NCBI GenBank assembly: GCA_964020085.1 | Contig: OZ026599.1 | Span: 25,276,734-25,340,733, forward strand | Source: Micromussa lordhowensis | Lineage: Eukaryota > Cnidaria > Anthozoa > Scleractinia > Lobophylliidae | DNA: 64,000 bases | Direction: 5' to 3' | In this document: positions 1-13,732 of the stretch, piece by piece | How the letters are laid out: the number at the start of each line of letters is the position of its first letter | Position numbering within the stretch: position 1 is the first letter of the stretch | The notes under the pieces: model-generated | Seen by the model: the letters and a program-made list of their open reading frames with translations, nothing else | Told to the model about the DNA's origin: nothing | The model's database searches: none | Program-made: the position numbers and the translations under genes

Positions 1-650
1 ACTGATTTCCGAAACAACCAGTGCCTTCTAGAGGGGTCCAGGGCCGTGTACCCTAAAGGAAATGTTATGGATTTTTTTATTCCTTAAGTCCCCTTTTTGG
101 AGTTTCTGAGTAATTCTGAAATATCTGACCGATACCGTAAAACGGCGGAAACCGGTATGGATCCGCGCCTGGACGCGCTTTTAGTAGCAACTTAGGTTTC
201 TGCGCCACCGTCGCGTTTTCACTGCGCGAGAACTTGTTGGGTAGGAAGATGGAATGCTCGATCATCAAATATGGAGAATTTTTCCGAGAATTCTACATCC
301 CGATCCGTGAATATTGAATGCCGCTACCATAAAATGAAATCGTTCTAAATTTTTATTGTAATTCAGAAAATGTGCAATTTATATAAAAATTTATCAAATG
401 GATTGACAAATTATAATTGATTGATTTTCCATTGCCCTGTCAGACGCTTGAATTAAATATAAGAAGAGATACTTTTTTTTTATTCGAGAACGGTCTTTCT
501 TACCTTCGAATTCCCTTTGGCTACTGGAGGCAAACAAACATATGGATATTCTTTTGGTTTCGCAGGTCGATGCCTCACAATTGCCTATCGGATAATCGTG
601 TGAAGAAATTAATAATTTATTAACCCTGGATTTTGAGCATAAACACAAAG
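1..650. other. Upstream flank of TRAF gene, no gene recognised
   Basis: No conserved coding segment is seen here. Short open frames on both strands have no recognisable motif. The last part, immediately before 651, must hold the 5' UTR and promoter of the TRAF gene, but no TATA box or initiator could be assigned with confidence. Confidence 0.5.
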
Positions 651-3600
651 ATGGCGGCCGGTGTTGTCACGACGTCTGTGAATTATTCTTCATCGCAGCC
701 ATCGGCTGCTCCTTTAAATCGGTCGCAAATGGGAGGTTATGATGCCAATTTTGTAAGTCCTATCTCTGCGGATTATTTGTGTCCGATTTGCCAACTTGCT
801 TTTCGGGATCCCGTTCAAACGAGAGATTGCGGACATCGATTCTGCGAGTCTTGTCTAGAGCCAATTCTAAGGTAAGTAATTTGGAGACGTCGTTCTTTTA
901 TGAAATATGAGACCGACTTTCTTAATAATTTATTTAAATTACTCTCTAGAAAACCTCCAGCGTTTTGCCCGATTGATCGGAGAACTTTAACGAGAGAAAA
1001 GGTAAGATTTTAAACACATATGGTAGATAAATTGAGTACTGTAAAAGCAGTATCGTTTGTTTTCTAGATCAGGTTGGACATATGTTTGTAGCTGTAATAA
1101 CAGTAATATTCATTATGATCTTCTTGTTTCCCTTCCCTTCTTAATTCCCCGTACTTTCATAGCCGTATGTGGCAACGCGCGAAATAAATCTAAAAATTAC
1201 TTCGATCCAATGTTTCTTTGACCCCAGGATATCTTCGGGCCATACAACTGACAATGCGACACTCAATTATCTACGGCGACCACATTTCTCTGAGAGTGGT
1301 CTTTGTTTCACGCTATAGAACCGCAGTAAGCGATGGATCTTTAGCTCTGTAGAACTTTTTGGAGAGTTTTTACGTTTAAAAAGTATAAATCTAAATTAGA
1401 TAGCTGGGTTTAACTTCTCGTGAGTAATGAATGAAAATTGTTTCCCGTGATTTCTTCGCGTAGACGACAGGAAATATCACACAGTATTAAAACTTAATTT
1501 GCGCGAATACTCACAAATAATTTCAAGATAGCCACAAAAAATTCATACTATTTGGCAGGGTTTTTTACAATGTAACCTCCAAACGATCGATCTAATTTTG
1601 TTATCGTTCGCGTGACCTTTGTTCCAGTTTTTCGTGATAGAAATTAAAAAATGCGGCCTTTTGCTCTTTGATCTTATTGCTTAATTGCTTTAACAATAGC
1701 ATTTCATTTGTGATGATTGTTCGACGACGATTATCATTCTGCTATCGAGAGCCAAAGTAAACAATGTAATCTTTTATTTGCTCATCAATGTGAGCAGCAG
1801 GTAGCTACGTACGTAGTTCGCCATATTTTCTCTACACGTATGAAGGTTTTTGAGGTGCTTAGGCATTTTTAAAGTTAGAATAACTCGTTAGGATTGCAAG
1901 TGATATCGGTATATTCATGCAAATATCCAGTTTTAAACTAATTAAAAGAGCCTTCCACATATAAAAAATATTGTTTTACATGTTAATCAGATTAAAGCTG
2001 GTTTTCAGATAACGAAGTTTTGAGGATTGTAGGGACAAGTCATTGTTGATGCTTCAAGGAAACCAACATATGTTGGAGTAATAAGACAACAAAGAACTTA
2101 AACAATGCCTCCAAAAGCTGTTGGTAGTGTGTTCTAGTGTAATGATCAAGCTTTCTTCAGACTTGGTGCCAATCACACTGACAGATTGACTTATTTTCCC
2201 AGTTGTATCTTCACATTGTTTTTACCTCCTATGGTACTGTGCTTGTTTCTGCAGAAAGCTGACACTTGAGTTGTAGGATATTATCAAAACATGACAATAG
2301 TAATCCAATTCCAATTCGACCAGGATAGAGGACCCGCATGAAAACCAGCTAAGGCTGATGTGGCTTCCTCTTTAAATATTTTAAACCCTTAGATTTTTAC
2401 TACAAGCACACAAAATGTGCCTGTGAAAATCTGTTATGTGGCCACTCAGTGTGGTGTTGTTGCTGTTTAATACCACGTTCACTCACCAAATGTAACTGGT
2501 TTTACAGTTTTATCCAGGGAGACTTTGATGTATTATAAAAAAATTGCATCAAATATTTCCCAACACCGGACATAATATTATGATGCTCAGCTAAAACTAA
2601 GGACAAACCTAAGACTAAGGAGAAAATGGAGAAATGCATTGGTAAAAATCTAGCTAGTTAAGATAAGCCATCCAAACGCTGTCACTGTTACAATTTGCTT
2701 TGTTTCAATTTGATGAATTATTGAGTTAGAGAAGCGAAGATGTAGGTAGCACCAAAACATCTACGGAAACCTTGTACTGAGAGTAATTATATATATCGTC
2801 AAAGGAAATTATATTATATTGTCCCCACTGAATGCAATGCAAAGCTTTCAAAAGTACTAGTTCAGACTTCAGGAAAGACAACTTTAATAGATAAATTGAT
2901 TGTCTGGCTAATGAAAAACCCCTATGTGGGCTACTGAGGTACAATTTTCAAGATTGTAAACAGTACCAAATTTAGCCTGCTAGTACTGTTTGTCAGTCGA
3001 GAGTTAATTGTGTTTTCCTATAACTCAGCGCCGCGACTCTGACCAGCAGTTGAACCTAGACTACTCATTCAGAATCCAAGATGGTCTATTTCAGGGGTTC
3101 AGCCATGTTTGGTTCATTCAAAGCCGGAAACGGCTAATCAAGTTCTCATTTTACCGGGTGCTTAAGTGAGAAATCAAGCTGAAAGTGTTCTAAAAATTTG
3201 TTTTAGAATTATTATACATCATACAGTACTAGAGGTTTAATTAACACAATATTTATTATTAGGGTTAAAAAATTAATTCATCAAAAAGTAATTTAAGACT
3301 ATATAATTACTATTATAAGTAAACATTAATTAAGAGTTTGTATGGTTCAGCACTCCATAGTACTTTAATACGAGCGCTTTCTTCTTCTGGCATCCTCTTT
3401 CTTTTTATATAAGAGCATGTTTTATTTATGAGGCTGAATTCGTTCTTATATATATGGTGCTTTATTGGCCAACTTTCAGCCTGATATTCTTAATCCACTA
3501 GTTCTGATATGTGGGTGTTTACTGTATCCAAAAGTGTTTCCAACAAAAACGCCAAAAGTTGGCTAAACTATGTCTGAAAAAAGGTTTCTTATAGGCTTTC

Positions 3601-4103
3601 CTTTGTATATTGCCCGGAACATTTGGTGATCCTGCATACAGGAGGTCAGGATATTCGGTCTGTACAGTATCTGGGAGACTCCCGGAAAAATTTGAGAGAG
3701 TTGGCACAGATGCACTTATACATATTATACACTTATTATATGCACTTATTATGTCTACTTCAAGGATATTTCTCCGAAATATGGAAATCGTGCACCTGCG
3801 TCAGTTTACAAAAAGTTTGTCCTTCAGTTACATCAGCCAGTAACAGTTGCTGATGCTATACCATACTATCTGGGAGTTGATTGAATCCTTAGTGTGTGTT
3901 GCAATTTTAGCAAGGTAGACAACAGAATTTTCTTAATTGAGGTCCCACTTGAGGGTGGGGTATGAGTATCCCACAAATTTGGCCCAAATATCCCATATCC
4001 CGTTTAACCTTTATTAATTAAATTATCACATTCGCTCGGATTTTACAAGGCTTCAGCCATTTTTCAATATGGGGATAGTATGTATGGGTTATTGACCAAG
4101 TGT

Positions 4104-4136
<33 letters not shown>

Positions 4137-7100
4137 TTTTTTGCGTGTTTATGAACCGAGACGGAGTCGAGGTCCATAAACACGCAAAAAAAGAACTCGG
4201 CCAATATCAAGCCATCTTGACCAAACAAGTTTGGTCAATAAAGGATTTATTGTATGGCTTTTGGGGAATTTTTCTTGCGGGACAAGGCGGGTAGTCCCAA
4301 GCGGGCAAGATGGCTCCATCTTGTCCGCTCGGGTAGCCAATCACAGAGCAGGATTTGATTCATCTTGCCCGCTCGCGGAGCTACAATCTTGGACAGTATA
4401 AAATGGAACAATTATCCCCCATCCCCCCCAAAGCAATGATGAAGGCGCGAAGAAGCCAAAAGCGCGCCATTTTGGCATCATTGAAATGGGGGGAGGGGTG
4501 GTCCAGATGTTCCATTTATTTTGTCCAAGATTGTATGCAGGGCTTCAACGTGACAAGACAAAGGGAGCCAGTAATTAGGAACTAATATGTCAACACATTT
4601 ATCGGCAATGCAAGGAAGTGGTGTCTGTCGCAGTCACGCGTGTCAGAGCTCAAGGGTAACGCTGATATTCTAAGTTTAGGTACTACAGGTTGAGTGTATT
4701 TTGGTAACAATGAATAAATAAGAGCGTTATTCTAACCCCAACTTTCCAAAGCATATACTGGGATTAATAAGGATCCATATTAGTGTTCGAAAAGCTCAGT
4801 ACAAACTACCATTGGCAAAAAAAGAACACCGGACGGAACACTAAGCTTCAATCCACATTCTAAAGACAACTTCAAATTTAACATTAAGCGAGATACTAAG
4901 TACAGAACAATCTATCGTATTTCTTAGGAGCTGATCAATAAAACTATAGAGTCTGAATAGCCGTATCACTGAAATGATATGAAATAATGGCGAAAGACTG
5001 AAGTTAATAAAAGCGGTACTGTTCTCTACAAGGACTCAGGCTTGTACTATGTTAAAACGATGCTTGTACGTTTTTGTGACGGTTTACGACATATTTCCTA
5101 CGATTTAAGGTTGGTTTGGGACGGTTTAAGATGGTTTTGAACGATTTTGGCGATCAGATGAAATAAACAATGAACTAAGATTATTTTTTACTGCCTGCTA
5201 CAAAACCGTGCTTAACCGTAAAGAATCGTCAATAAAAACTTGTAAATCGTTGAATTTTATTTCAAAGCAGATAAAAATCGTGTAAGATATCTTTTTTCAA
5301 TAAAGAAAACTATTCTACAGAAATAAAATAGCTCTATAGAAAAATATCCAATAGCGGCATGAAAAGTTAAGGCTTTAAAAATAAGGGGCTGAAAGCGTGA
5401 GGGTTTAAGCGGCGCATTGGATTAGGGCGCAAGTCGCAGGTCTAAGTGGCGTGCATGAACTCTCTCGGGTTCGAGACCGTTTTCTCTTCTGCTATTTTTA
5501 TTTCTTTATTTTTTTCCTTTCTGCGGGTAATATCAGTTGAAATGTGTTTTTTTTTTTCGCCGTAAAATGCTCTGGCAAAGGACGCCAGCGCACTGCCATT
5601 CACTCCATCTCCCTCACATTAATGAACCCTCCCTCCACGTAGACTGCATATTGCCACCTCCTCGTCAGAGGTGCCAAAAAATCAACCGTGTGAAAGTATC
5701 GATAAAGTACTTTTAAAAAAGGACCAAAATTCAAGGTTCCGATTCTTAAAAACTAAGAAAGGGAGCTTAATCGGAGATGTGCAGCGTTTAATATTTTTCA
5801 CGATTTCCCGCGCGTGCAACTGATCAACAATAAAAATATATTCGGATTGGTTAAAGAAATAACTTCGGTTTTCGAGGCCTACACTTCAGCACGCATTTAT
5901 GCATATTCAATTTTTATATCAATAAAGTACATGACACCAAAAATAAACTATGTTGTGATTTTATTTCAATTGTGTTTGAGTCACGCACAGAGATCATTAG
6001 ATTTTAGTTCAACTAACGTTCTTTTAACTTGGTTATCGATCGTGCGACAACACACCAAATGTGTTCTGCATAGCAAACATAGCTTCTTGTAACGCCAGTG
6101 TCGTCCTCGGACAATCTTGGACAGTATAAAATGGAACAATTATCCCCCATCCCCCCAAAGCAATGATGAAGGCGCGAAGAAGCCAAAAGCGCGCCATTTT
6201 GGCATCATTGAAATGGGGGGAGGGGTGGTCCAGATGTTCCATTTATTTTGTCCAAGATTGTAGCCACATAATAATGAGGATATAATGTTTGGAATTCCAA
6301 TTCCAAACATTATTCATTTTCATACTTGAGACCTTGGGATATCTGTTCTAGACATGCCATACTCCATAAATTTCTCCCCAAATATCCTATATCTGGCCAT
6401 TAATCTTTTACCTATTACATATTCTGTATCCCAAAAACCCCAATAGGGCCTCAAATATAGAGAGACTTCTTCCAGAAGTGACTGTTAAAATTAAGTTTAT
6501 TGAGCGCTGTTTAATTATATCAAGATGTTTGTTGTCCTTGAGGGACAGTTATTAAGCTTCCCATGCCAGTGTGGTCTGTTGCAATCCTTACATTATTAGA
6601 GGCCAAATTATAATTCTTGACTTCTTGAACGACTGACCAGCACCCTGTTGATGTTGTTTTTGATTGTACAGAATGATTTTCATCATTTGGTGCATGCTGT
6701 TCGTTTTGGGAAAAATAAATCTCTCTTGTCTTGTTCAACACCATCTGGCTTATCTGATGATTGCGACTGCATACGCAGCCCTACGTACTGGACCAAATTG
6801 AAATTTATTTGAGGATTTTAAGGTAGCTTTTATTGTCAACAGGTCATGTTGCGTTATTATAACCTGCATGCACTTTCTGGGAAACTGGATCAGACTCAAA
6901 GTTCATTTTGTTGTTTTGTTTGATGACAGCTTTCAACTCTACAAACTAGTGGGATTAGATTGTGCTTATCCTGTCTTGGCTCTTATGTAATCTGTTCTTT
7001 TCACTTGATCTTCATAACATATGTTGTTGGTTAAATATGGTCACAGTTAAGTCTGTGACTTCGTTTTCTGTCATCTAACCTTATTCACAATTTTGTCCTT

Positions 7101-10100
7101 ATTGTTTCAAAACAGCCTGTTTCTCTGCTTCAAGGGAGTAATAAGTCAATTCCAGAAGAATTAATAATTATATATTTTTACTTAATTTCCTTAGGTCAGT
7201 TTTGAATTCCAAGGTCAGAGGTTTTTATCTTCAATCTGATAAAAAAATCTGGTAAACCAATATCCAAGTTTGTATTTCAATCTCCAGTAAATTATAATAA
7301 CAGAAAGCTGGCAGGATAATGCAATAACTAATAGCTGTGATTTTAAGGACATTTCTCATTTCAAATGCTGGAAGGTAATTCTGATCACAGCATGGTTGTC
7401 TGAGAAATTGATGTAGGACCTTTAGCTTCAGAATATTTCTTCCTCAAGGTAATTAACAGCATGTTCTGTTTTAATTTTGTCTTTCATTGTTGACTTTCTC
7501 AGGCACAATTTTAATAGAAAATGCAAATGTCTGGTCTTTATCAGTGACAAATATATAAGGCAGCAATCTTGTAGACTTTCCATTGTTTGTTTTGTCTATG
7601 AAAAAAAACCCCCACAAAATCTGTTACTAGACAACCATTCATAGAGAGAGATTATTTCACAAGTGCTAAAAAGAAGTAGTGTACATTGATCAGGGAAAGC
7701 AATTGTTGACTTTTGTAACATTTATCTGAAGGTATGGTGTGCTGTCTTTAACATGTCTGAATTTTATGAACTGCAAATGAGCTGGACTTGATTTCAAGCT
7801 AAATTGAACAAATTCGACCAATTTTATGATTTAATATTTGTGTACTAACCATAGAATGGCCAGCACTTGATTTCAGTTCAAGAAAATAGATTCTCACGAA
7901 GCTACTAAATGGATTGAAGTAATTGCCCCTACAAATGCACTAGTCAAGATGAGTTTACTTGGGCACAAATTATTAGCAGTACTGTCTAACTATTAGTAAA
8001 TAAACTTTATTCTTTCAAAATTTTTGTGCTAAACTGTATTTTGCCAGTTGAGTAACGTGTTAAATACTGTTACATGCATGCAGTTATTTTATACTTCGGG
8101 TAATATTATGACCCGCTCCTTCATGCAGCATCACTGCATTCTCTTTGCTTTAAGTTTTACAAATTCAAATATCATGCATCCTGGGTGTCATAGCTAGTAT
8201 TAAAGGAATGCTTTTCCTCAGCTGGAGTTCGCACTGCATTTTCTTTCAGTTTGAAGCTTACACAATTTTAAATTTGCTCAGATCATTTGCCAGTCAGCAG
8301 GTTTATTAGTCATTTTTGACACCTAGCACATACTGTCAATTGAAAGAATTGTAGTGCAGTGACACTGCAGAGTAAGCTATGCTTAGCTATAATATATTTG
8401 TCACTTTTGCGCATCTGTTTTAATGATCTCTCTTAAGATTTTAATTAACCTTTCACCATTGAGGCTTTAAAAAACAATCAACAGTCTGCATTAATTATTA
8501 TATTACACATAGTATAATGTGGATTCATGACATGCTTTAAACACACTTATTGTTTATGCAAACACCGCACACATCAGTGGTTCACGCTAGCTCTGATGCA
8601 CGAGTCTCCTATGTTGCGCTAACAGCTTGTCGAGGAGGAGTAGTGGTGCTCCTAATTTCTTCATGTTTACTTACAGAAACCAGAAACAAGTGCTAATCTT
8701 GTTGAACCACTTGGTTCTTCCAATCTAGTGAATTGATCCAAACCTAACATAATTTTGAGCACAAAAATAATTATTCAGATATGGAGGCATGTGGTGTAAT
8801 GGCTAGCATGCTGTAGGCTAAGGATCAGATGGTTTGAGTTCAAACCCTGGCCAGGATCCTTGCGTTTTGTTCTTGGGCAAGACACTTAACTCTGACAGTG
8901 CCTCTCTCTATCCTGGCCCTGGTTGTTTGAAAGCTGGCTGACGCTATCCACCAGATAAATCAGTGGATAGCGTGGGTTGGTTTTTTAGCACTTATCCACT
9001 GGATCACGAATTAACTGGTGGATAGCGTTATCCAGTTTTCGAACAACTGGGGCCAGGTGTGCAAATCATGGAAATTGTATACTGGGGGTAACCAGCATCC
9101 CATCCAGGGGGGAGTAGATTGAAATACTCCTAGTCACTTCATGCTACAAAAAGTGGGATAAGTGTCGGTTGTATGGGGAACTGGGCTGGGCTTCTGGCCT
9201 GGGCCATTGACCTGGCACAGGCTTTACTCTATGCAGATGTGAATCCAAAGCATTTATATACAAGGAATATATTGTCTTCCATTTCAGGTGTACCCAGATA
9301 GAGCGTGTAAAAGAACAGTACTGTCGTTAACAGTGAAATGTCAGAACAGTGGTAATGAGTGTGACTGGACAGGAGAACTTATAAACCTTCCTGTAAGTAT
9401 AGAATTAATGTCCTACATCAGTAGACTTTCTAGTTTACAGTTTGGTGGGGCAAATCTGATGAAGCAAGTCCAGATTTGAAAGGAAAGGACCATGGAAAGC
9501 AAGTTGTGGAGTACTAAATGAAAAAATGAGAAGTGGTGAGGTTTTAGTAAAGATATAATTTAATGCCTCAAATTATGCCCATTCAGTCAGGCCAGGCTTT
9601 TAGCCAGAATGGACATCCAAGCATCATGCGGAAGCCCACATTTTAAAGAATATTCTGTTTTTTTTATATATATTTCCCGTGTTGTTATATAAATTGTTGT
9701 TTGAGCAGACGCTATGTACATTTTAGATGCTCACTTTCCAATTCCTGGCTAAAAGCCTGTACCCATTGTGATAAATTTAATCCCCTAACACCTATCCCTT
9801 TTTCTAAGACAACCCCCTCCCCTAAAAACAACCTTATAATGAAATGTTTTTTTTATGCCAATAACAAAATGAGGAGTCAGGCATGGCAGCATATTCAGGA
9901 AGAACTACACTGTACTGTCGATGCGAGATCAAGAAGTGACACTTTTAGTCCAAAACATACCCCCCAAATAAGTCCTTTTTTTGCCCACCGAGTTAAAGGA
10001 CATGTTTCATGTCTTTCAGACTCATCTGGAAAATTGCAAACGAGTCCCCATAAAGTGCATTAACAACTGTGGAAGAACAGACATACCAAGAGATCAGGTA

Positions 10101-12412
10101 AAGGAAATTGTTGCAAAGAAGTGAACCCAAAACTTTAAGAATGTTCTAGTCTGCAAACTTAACAGTGAATATTTAACAAGGTTTTCCTCAACCAATTTTG
10201 AAACTGTCCCATCTTCGCAGGAGATGGACACCATGGGGGTAGAAATATAGAGAAAATGTTGCTTGGAGTAAGATGTTTACACCTGCATAATAACCAAATG
10301 GCCTCTCCCCATTCTAAAAGTCCTTTTTGAGTATAACAAGCTTTCATCAGCCCAGTTAGTTTTCCAAAGAAATGATGTGGTGATAATTCTTTGTTACAGA
10401 TGTCGGCACATGTAGATGTAGATGGAGATTGTCCTCTGGCTATTGTCCCATGTCAGTACACTGACATTGGCTGTAAATTTAAGGTGAGACGACATTTTAC
10501 AGAATGTGATGTATGGTTAAGGAGTTGTTTTAAAGTGCCTATGACATGAAAAATAATCTGCGCATTTGAAAGACTTTTTAAAATACAGAAAAGTACATCA
10601 CAAAAGAAACCAAATGACACCAACAGTGTTGTTGCCATGGAAACTCTCTTGGCTCCAGTCCCTTTCTGTCAAAAACCAAATATCTTCATTTTCAACCCTT
10701 TAAAATGGGACAGAGGGTCCTGCTTGGAACAGACATTGTTCCCATATTGTCTTAACTCTCATCATTAGATTGGCAGGAGTAGATGGTCCTTGTTTAAGAC
10801 AAAAACTGGAAATTTTAATCAAGACAGGACCAGCGGCAAAACTGTTGTCATGGCAACAGCACAACAAATGTCTTTATGTTTCTTTTGTGATTAACATTTC
10901 TGGTGCAAATTTTGAAGAACACTGCTTCAATATTTCTAGAGATATTCTTTATGCAGTATTTTACCATTTTAGTTGCAGACCTCATGACATCATAACTTTC
11001 CTAACTTGCACAATACAGAAACATCAATATCTCTAAAACGAAAAAAGATATTCCAAAAAGGAAAATGCAATTCTTCTGTATTTTGAAAAGCCTTTCAAAT
11101 ACACAGCAATTATTTTTCAAGTCACAGACACTTGAAACATGTCATAAACTAAATGAGAAGACAATTAAATAAAATTAATCAGCTTAAAATAAGTTATAAA
11201 AAGACAAGTAAAATCACTCTAAGCCAGATTAGTCCACACCCTGGTCAGTCATATGACCAATGCAATGAAAGTTTATAATGGTAGACAACTGTGTACAGGC
11301 TACTGAAAGGGATGCAGTCCCTTTCCAGCATTTTTTTATTTTATTTTGTCAGGTTCTATTCTCATTACCGGAGATGATCCTTTTGGTCAGCAACAAAGAT
11401 CTCACCCTCTGGCTGATTTCAATTCAAAAGTTTTTAATTTATGTTCTTTTTGTCACTCTTGTCTGTCTGATTGACTCAGATCTGATTGGCTGAATATTTA
11501 GATTGAGCACTCTGCATTTCTCAAGAAAATCAGAACTAGCCTGCAAGTTGTGATGAATGGTTCTGTTCAAAACAATCCTGGCCTGAGGGGATGAGAATGA
11601 TCTGAATGTTTCCCTTAACAGTCTTTCAGTACTTGAATACTCCTGGGTGGAGAGGGAGAGACATGTGACAGGAAAGTGCCTTGACTAAGAAAACAAGTGA
11701 TAACAACCGGAGCTCAAATACACAGCTTGTTAACCATCAGAGTGTCATTCATGCCACAGCTGAAGTCAAATTGTTTGTGTTTATTGATTTGGTTTATTTA
11801 CTCATTATTCACGGATGTTCTTTTACACAGGGACGCCGTAATGAGATGGAAAAACATGTTCAAGACAATATGCAAGTTCACCTGGATCTGGCCCACTTAA
11901 GAATAAGAGAACTTGAACAAAGACAAGAGTTTGTGTGCACAAATGGAAAATTCCTGTGGAAGATCTCCAACTACTCACAATTATTCCAGCAATCTGCCAC
12001 AAAGAAAGAAAAAGAGAAACTTTGCAGTCCACCATTTTACACGGGGCAGTATGGCTATAAGCTACGAGCAGAGGCTTTCCTTAATGGCCTTGGACAAGGA
12101 AAAGGAACACACTTGTCCCTTTATGTTGTCATTATGAAAGGAGAATATGATGCCATACTTCCATGGCCATTTCAACAGAGAGTAGACTTTGTTCTTATCG
12201 ACCAAGATGACGACATGGCTGTGCGACAGAATAAAGTCTGGAGGCTCACTTGTGATAGAGACAGTGATTACTTTAAGAGGCCAAACAAGGTGAAGAGTCT
12301 TGGATTTGGTTGCCCGAAGTTTGTTTCCTTGGATACACTCAGAACTAGAAACTATATTAGAGATAACACAATCTTCATTAGAATTGATGTGGAACCACTG
12401 GATGCATCCTGA
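651..12412 (+). CDS. TRAF: TRAF-family RING/MATH adaptor and E3 ubiquitin ligase (TRAF4-like)
   Basis: Six coding exons with consensus splice sites join in frame: 651-871, 950-1001, 9288-9392, 10020-10097, 10400-10483 and 11831-12412, giving 373 aa. The ATG at 651 has a good context (AAAGATGG). Domains in order: a RING finger at residues 44-83 (CPIC, CGHRFCESC, CPID, so the last ligand is Asp), split by the first intron; TRAF-type zinc-finger segments at about 100-180 (VKCQNSGNECDW, THLENC, CINNCGRTDIPRDQ, CQYTDIGCKF); a short helical stretch at 181-214; and a MATH/TRAF-C domain at about 219-368 (GKFLWKISNY, GYKLRAEAFLNG, GTHLSLYVV, LPWPFQQRV, LGFGCPKF). The family oligomerises on TNF-receptor and Toll/IL-1 receptor tails and ubiquitinates signalling partners in the cytosol. 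The MATH domain looks closest to TRAF4 from memory. The protein is shorter than vertebrate TRAFs (about 410-570 aa), mostly because it has fewer zinc fingers; a skipped in-frame exon in the 8.3-kb intron cannot be excluded, since introns 2-5 are all phase 0. Confidence 0.9.
4089..4241. repeat. Fold-back MITE
   Basis: The left arm (TTATTGACCAA...GATGGCTGGATATTGGCCGAG...CGTGTTTATG) and the right arm are near-perfect reverse complements around a short centre containing GAGACGGAGTCG. The transcript or single strand would fold into a stem of about 70 bp. No coding capacity is present, so this is a non-autonomous element. Confidence 0.85.
4382..4535 (+). mobile_element. MITE, TACAATCTTGGACA family, copy 1
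   Basis: A 154-bp element ends in inverted repeats reading ACAATCTTGGACAGTATAAA on the left and TTTATTTTGTCCAAGATTGT on the right, flanked by TA. Its interior is itself palindromic (GGCGCG...GCGCGCC, AATGATG...CATCATT). TA flanks and small size suggest mobilisation by a Tc1/mariner-type transposase, which is inference. Other copies in the window: 6111, 26009, 51421 and 51568. Confidence 0.85.
5398..5485 (+). other. Decayed tRNA-like / SINE head with Pol III B-box
   Basis: A GGTTCGAGACC match to the internal B-box lies at about 5468-5478 and is followed by TTTT. An A-box-like GGCGCATTGGATTAGG lies about 55 bp upstream. Stem pairing of the tRNA arms is poor, so this is more likely a tRNA pseudogene or SINE head than a working tRNA gene. 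Confidence 0.3.
6111..6262 (+). mobile_element. MITE, TACAATCTTGGACA family, copy 2
   Basis: This copy is almost identical to the one at 4382-4535, differing by about one base in a C-run, and has the same orientation. Such identity within one intron implies recent movement or local duplication. Confidence 0.85.
8783..9238 (+). mobile_element. tRNA-derived SINE with embedded fold-back insertion
   Basis: The head has an A-box-like GTGGTGTAATGGCTAGC and a B-box-like GAGTTCAAACCC, followed by the family body (TTCTTGGGCAAGACACTTA, CAGTGCCTCTCTC, AGCATCCCATCCAGG, AATACTCCTAG). Related copies occur at 17274-17480 (minus), 25904-26250, 37274-37551 and about 39219-39430. The body is interrupted at 8914-9055 by an inverted-repeat insertion. 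SINEs are transcribed by Pol III and moved by a partner LINE. Confidence 0.8.
8914..9055. repeat. Fold-back insertion inside SINE
   Basis: The terminal inverted repeats are TGGCCCTGGTTGTTTGAAAG on the left and the complement of CGAACAACTGGGGCCA on the right. The centre holds further inverted GATAGCGT/ATCCAC motifs. A related insertion sits at the same place in the SINE copy at 39.2 kb. Confidence 0.7.
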
Positions 12413-13732
12413 AAATACTTTGTCTTCACTATACAGCTTACTATTCATAACTTGCATGATGAATTTGTTAGTTGTTACTAGAAAGCTGTTTCTGCAAATG
12501 TAAAGATGGTTGAATGATTGACAGAACAAAATGAGAAAAAAAATATATGAGATGATAAGCAAATATGTCAACTCTCCCAGAATTCTCCTGGATACAGACC
12601 AAATGTCCTGCTCTCAAGTACACTGGTCACCAAATCTCACTGATGTGAAGGAAAGTGCTTAACGTACCTTTTCACACTTATTGTGGCCTATTTTTGGCAT
12701 TTTGGTGAAAATGTTTGGAATATTTGATGCATTTTTGTGGCTGAATTGATGATGCTCTACAAATAACAAAGTCTTTTTTTAGGGTCAAGAGCATAAAATT
12801 GGCAATCTCCCAGCTTTCAATATTTTTTAGGTTGTCATCTCTGGATAAGTTCATTTTTTCATTCTGTTATCATTTAAAATTCAGAAACAGTTTTCAAGTT
12901 AGCTAGCACTTTCGCTTATACAACTGTAAGAGCGTCGCTACTAGTAATATGTAATTTAAATGACCTATGTATATATATAAGATTATGCATCAATTGGTGC
13001 TTGAGAATGAGTACTGGAATTGGACTTGAACTGTTCTACATGTAAGCATTTTAGTACGTTAAAAACTTTTGTGGTGCGAGTTTGAATGGACAAAAGCTAG
13101 ACATGGACATATTCTCTGGAACATTGAAATGCAACTCTTGTTCCATAGCTTTGCAGTTTCTAACATTATAGATTATTTTTTTATCAAAAGAAATTATTAT
13201 TTGGGAACCACCGTGTACAATTTCAATTAACAAAGAGAAGAACATTTCTTTATTTTAGTGGCAAATTATTTCGACTATTGACATTATTATTACACTCTAT
13301 GCTATTATTCAGCAAGGATCAATAGTTTTCTCCAGTGGCAGATCTAGAGGGCCCCTGAGGGCATGCACCTTCCCCTCCCCTATGTGTTGATAAATTGATC
13401 AGAACGGCCAAAAGTGATTTTCAGTCACCTAGCTTTCTTCCTTATGAAAATATCTGGAGTCCAAAAGTATTTTGTCCCACCTCAAAGAAGGTCTAGATCT
13501 GCCTGTGGGATGTGTCACTATAGTGCATTCCAGTCTACACCCAGTTAGAGTCAGTAGCGATTAGCATCTGACAACTTCTTAGAATTTCTAAACCAGGGAT
13601 GTGTATACAGTACGTTGGTTAGGGGAGTTTAGGATCTGATCATCGCTAACTATTATCCAAGTAAATAAGAAATTTTCTCAACTGTATCATAAAAAAATGA
13701 ATTAATATATTCAAGGAAAATTTTTGGTCAAC

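Larger units (their letters stand above)
1002..9287. other. Long TRAF intron with several mobile elements
   Basis: This 8.3-kb intron separates the RING-coding exons from the zinc-finger exons. It holds a fold-back element at 4089-4241, two near-identical MITEs at 4382 and 6111, a decayed tRNA-like stretch near 5400, a 28-bp near-palindrome around 6286-6313 and a SINE at 8783-9238. No further coding exon was recognised, though a short zinc-finger exon could be missed by eye. Confidence 0.6.

Noticed and set aside
5398..5485. Functional tRNA gene
   Set aside because: A B-box match exists but the acceptor and T-arm do not pair well; kept only as a low-confidence tRNA-like relic.
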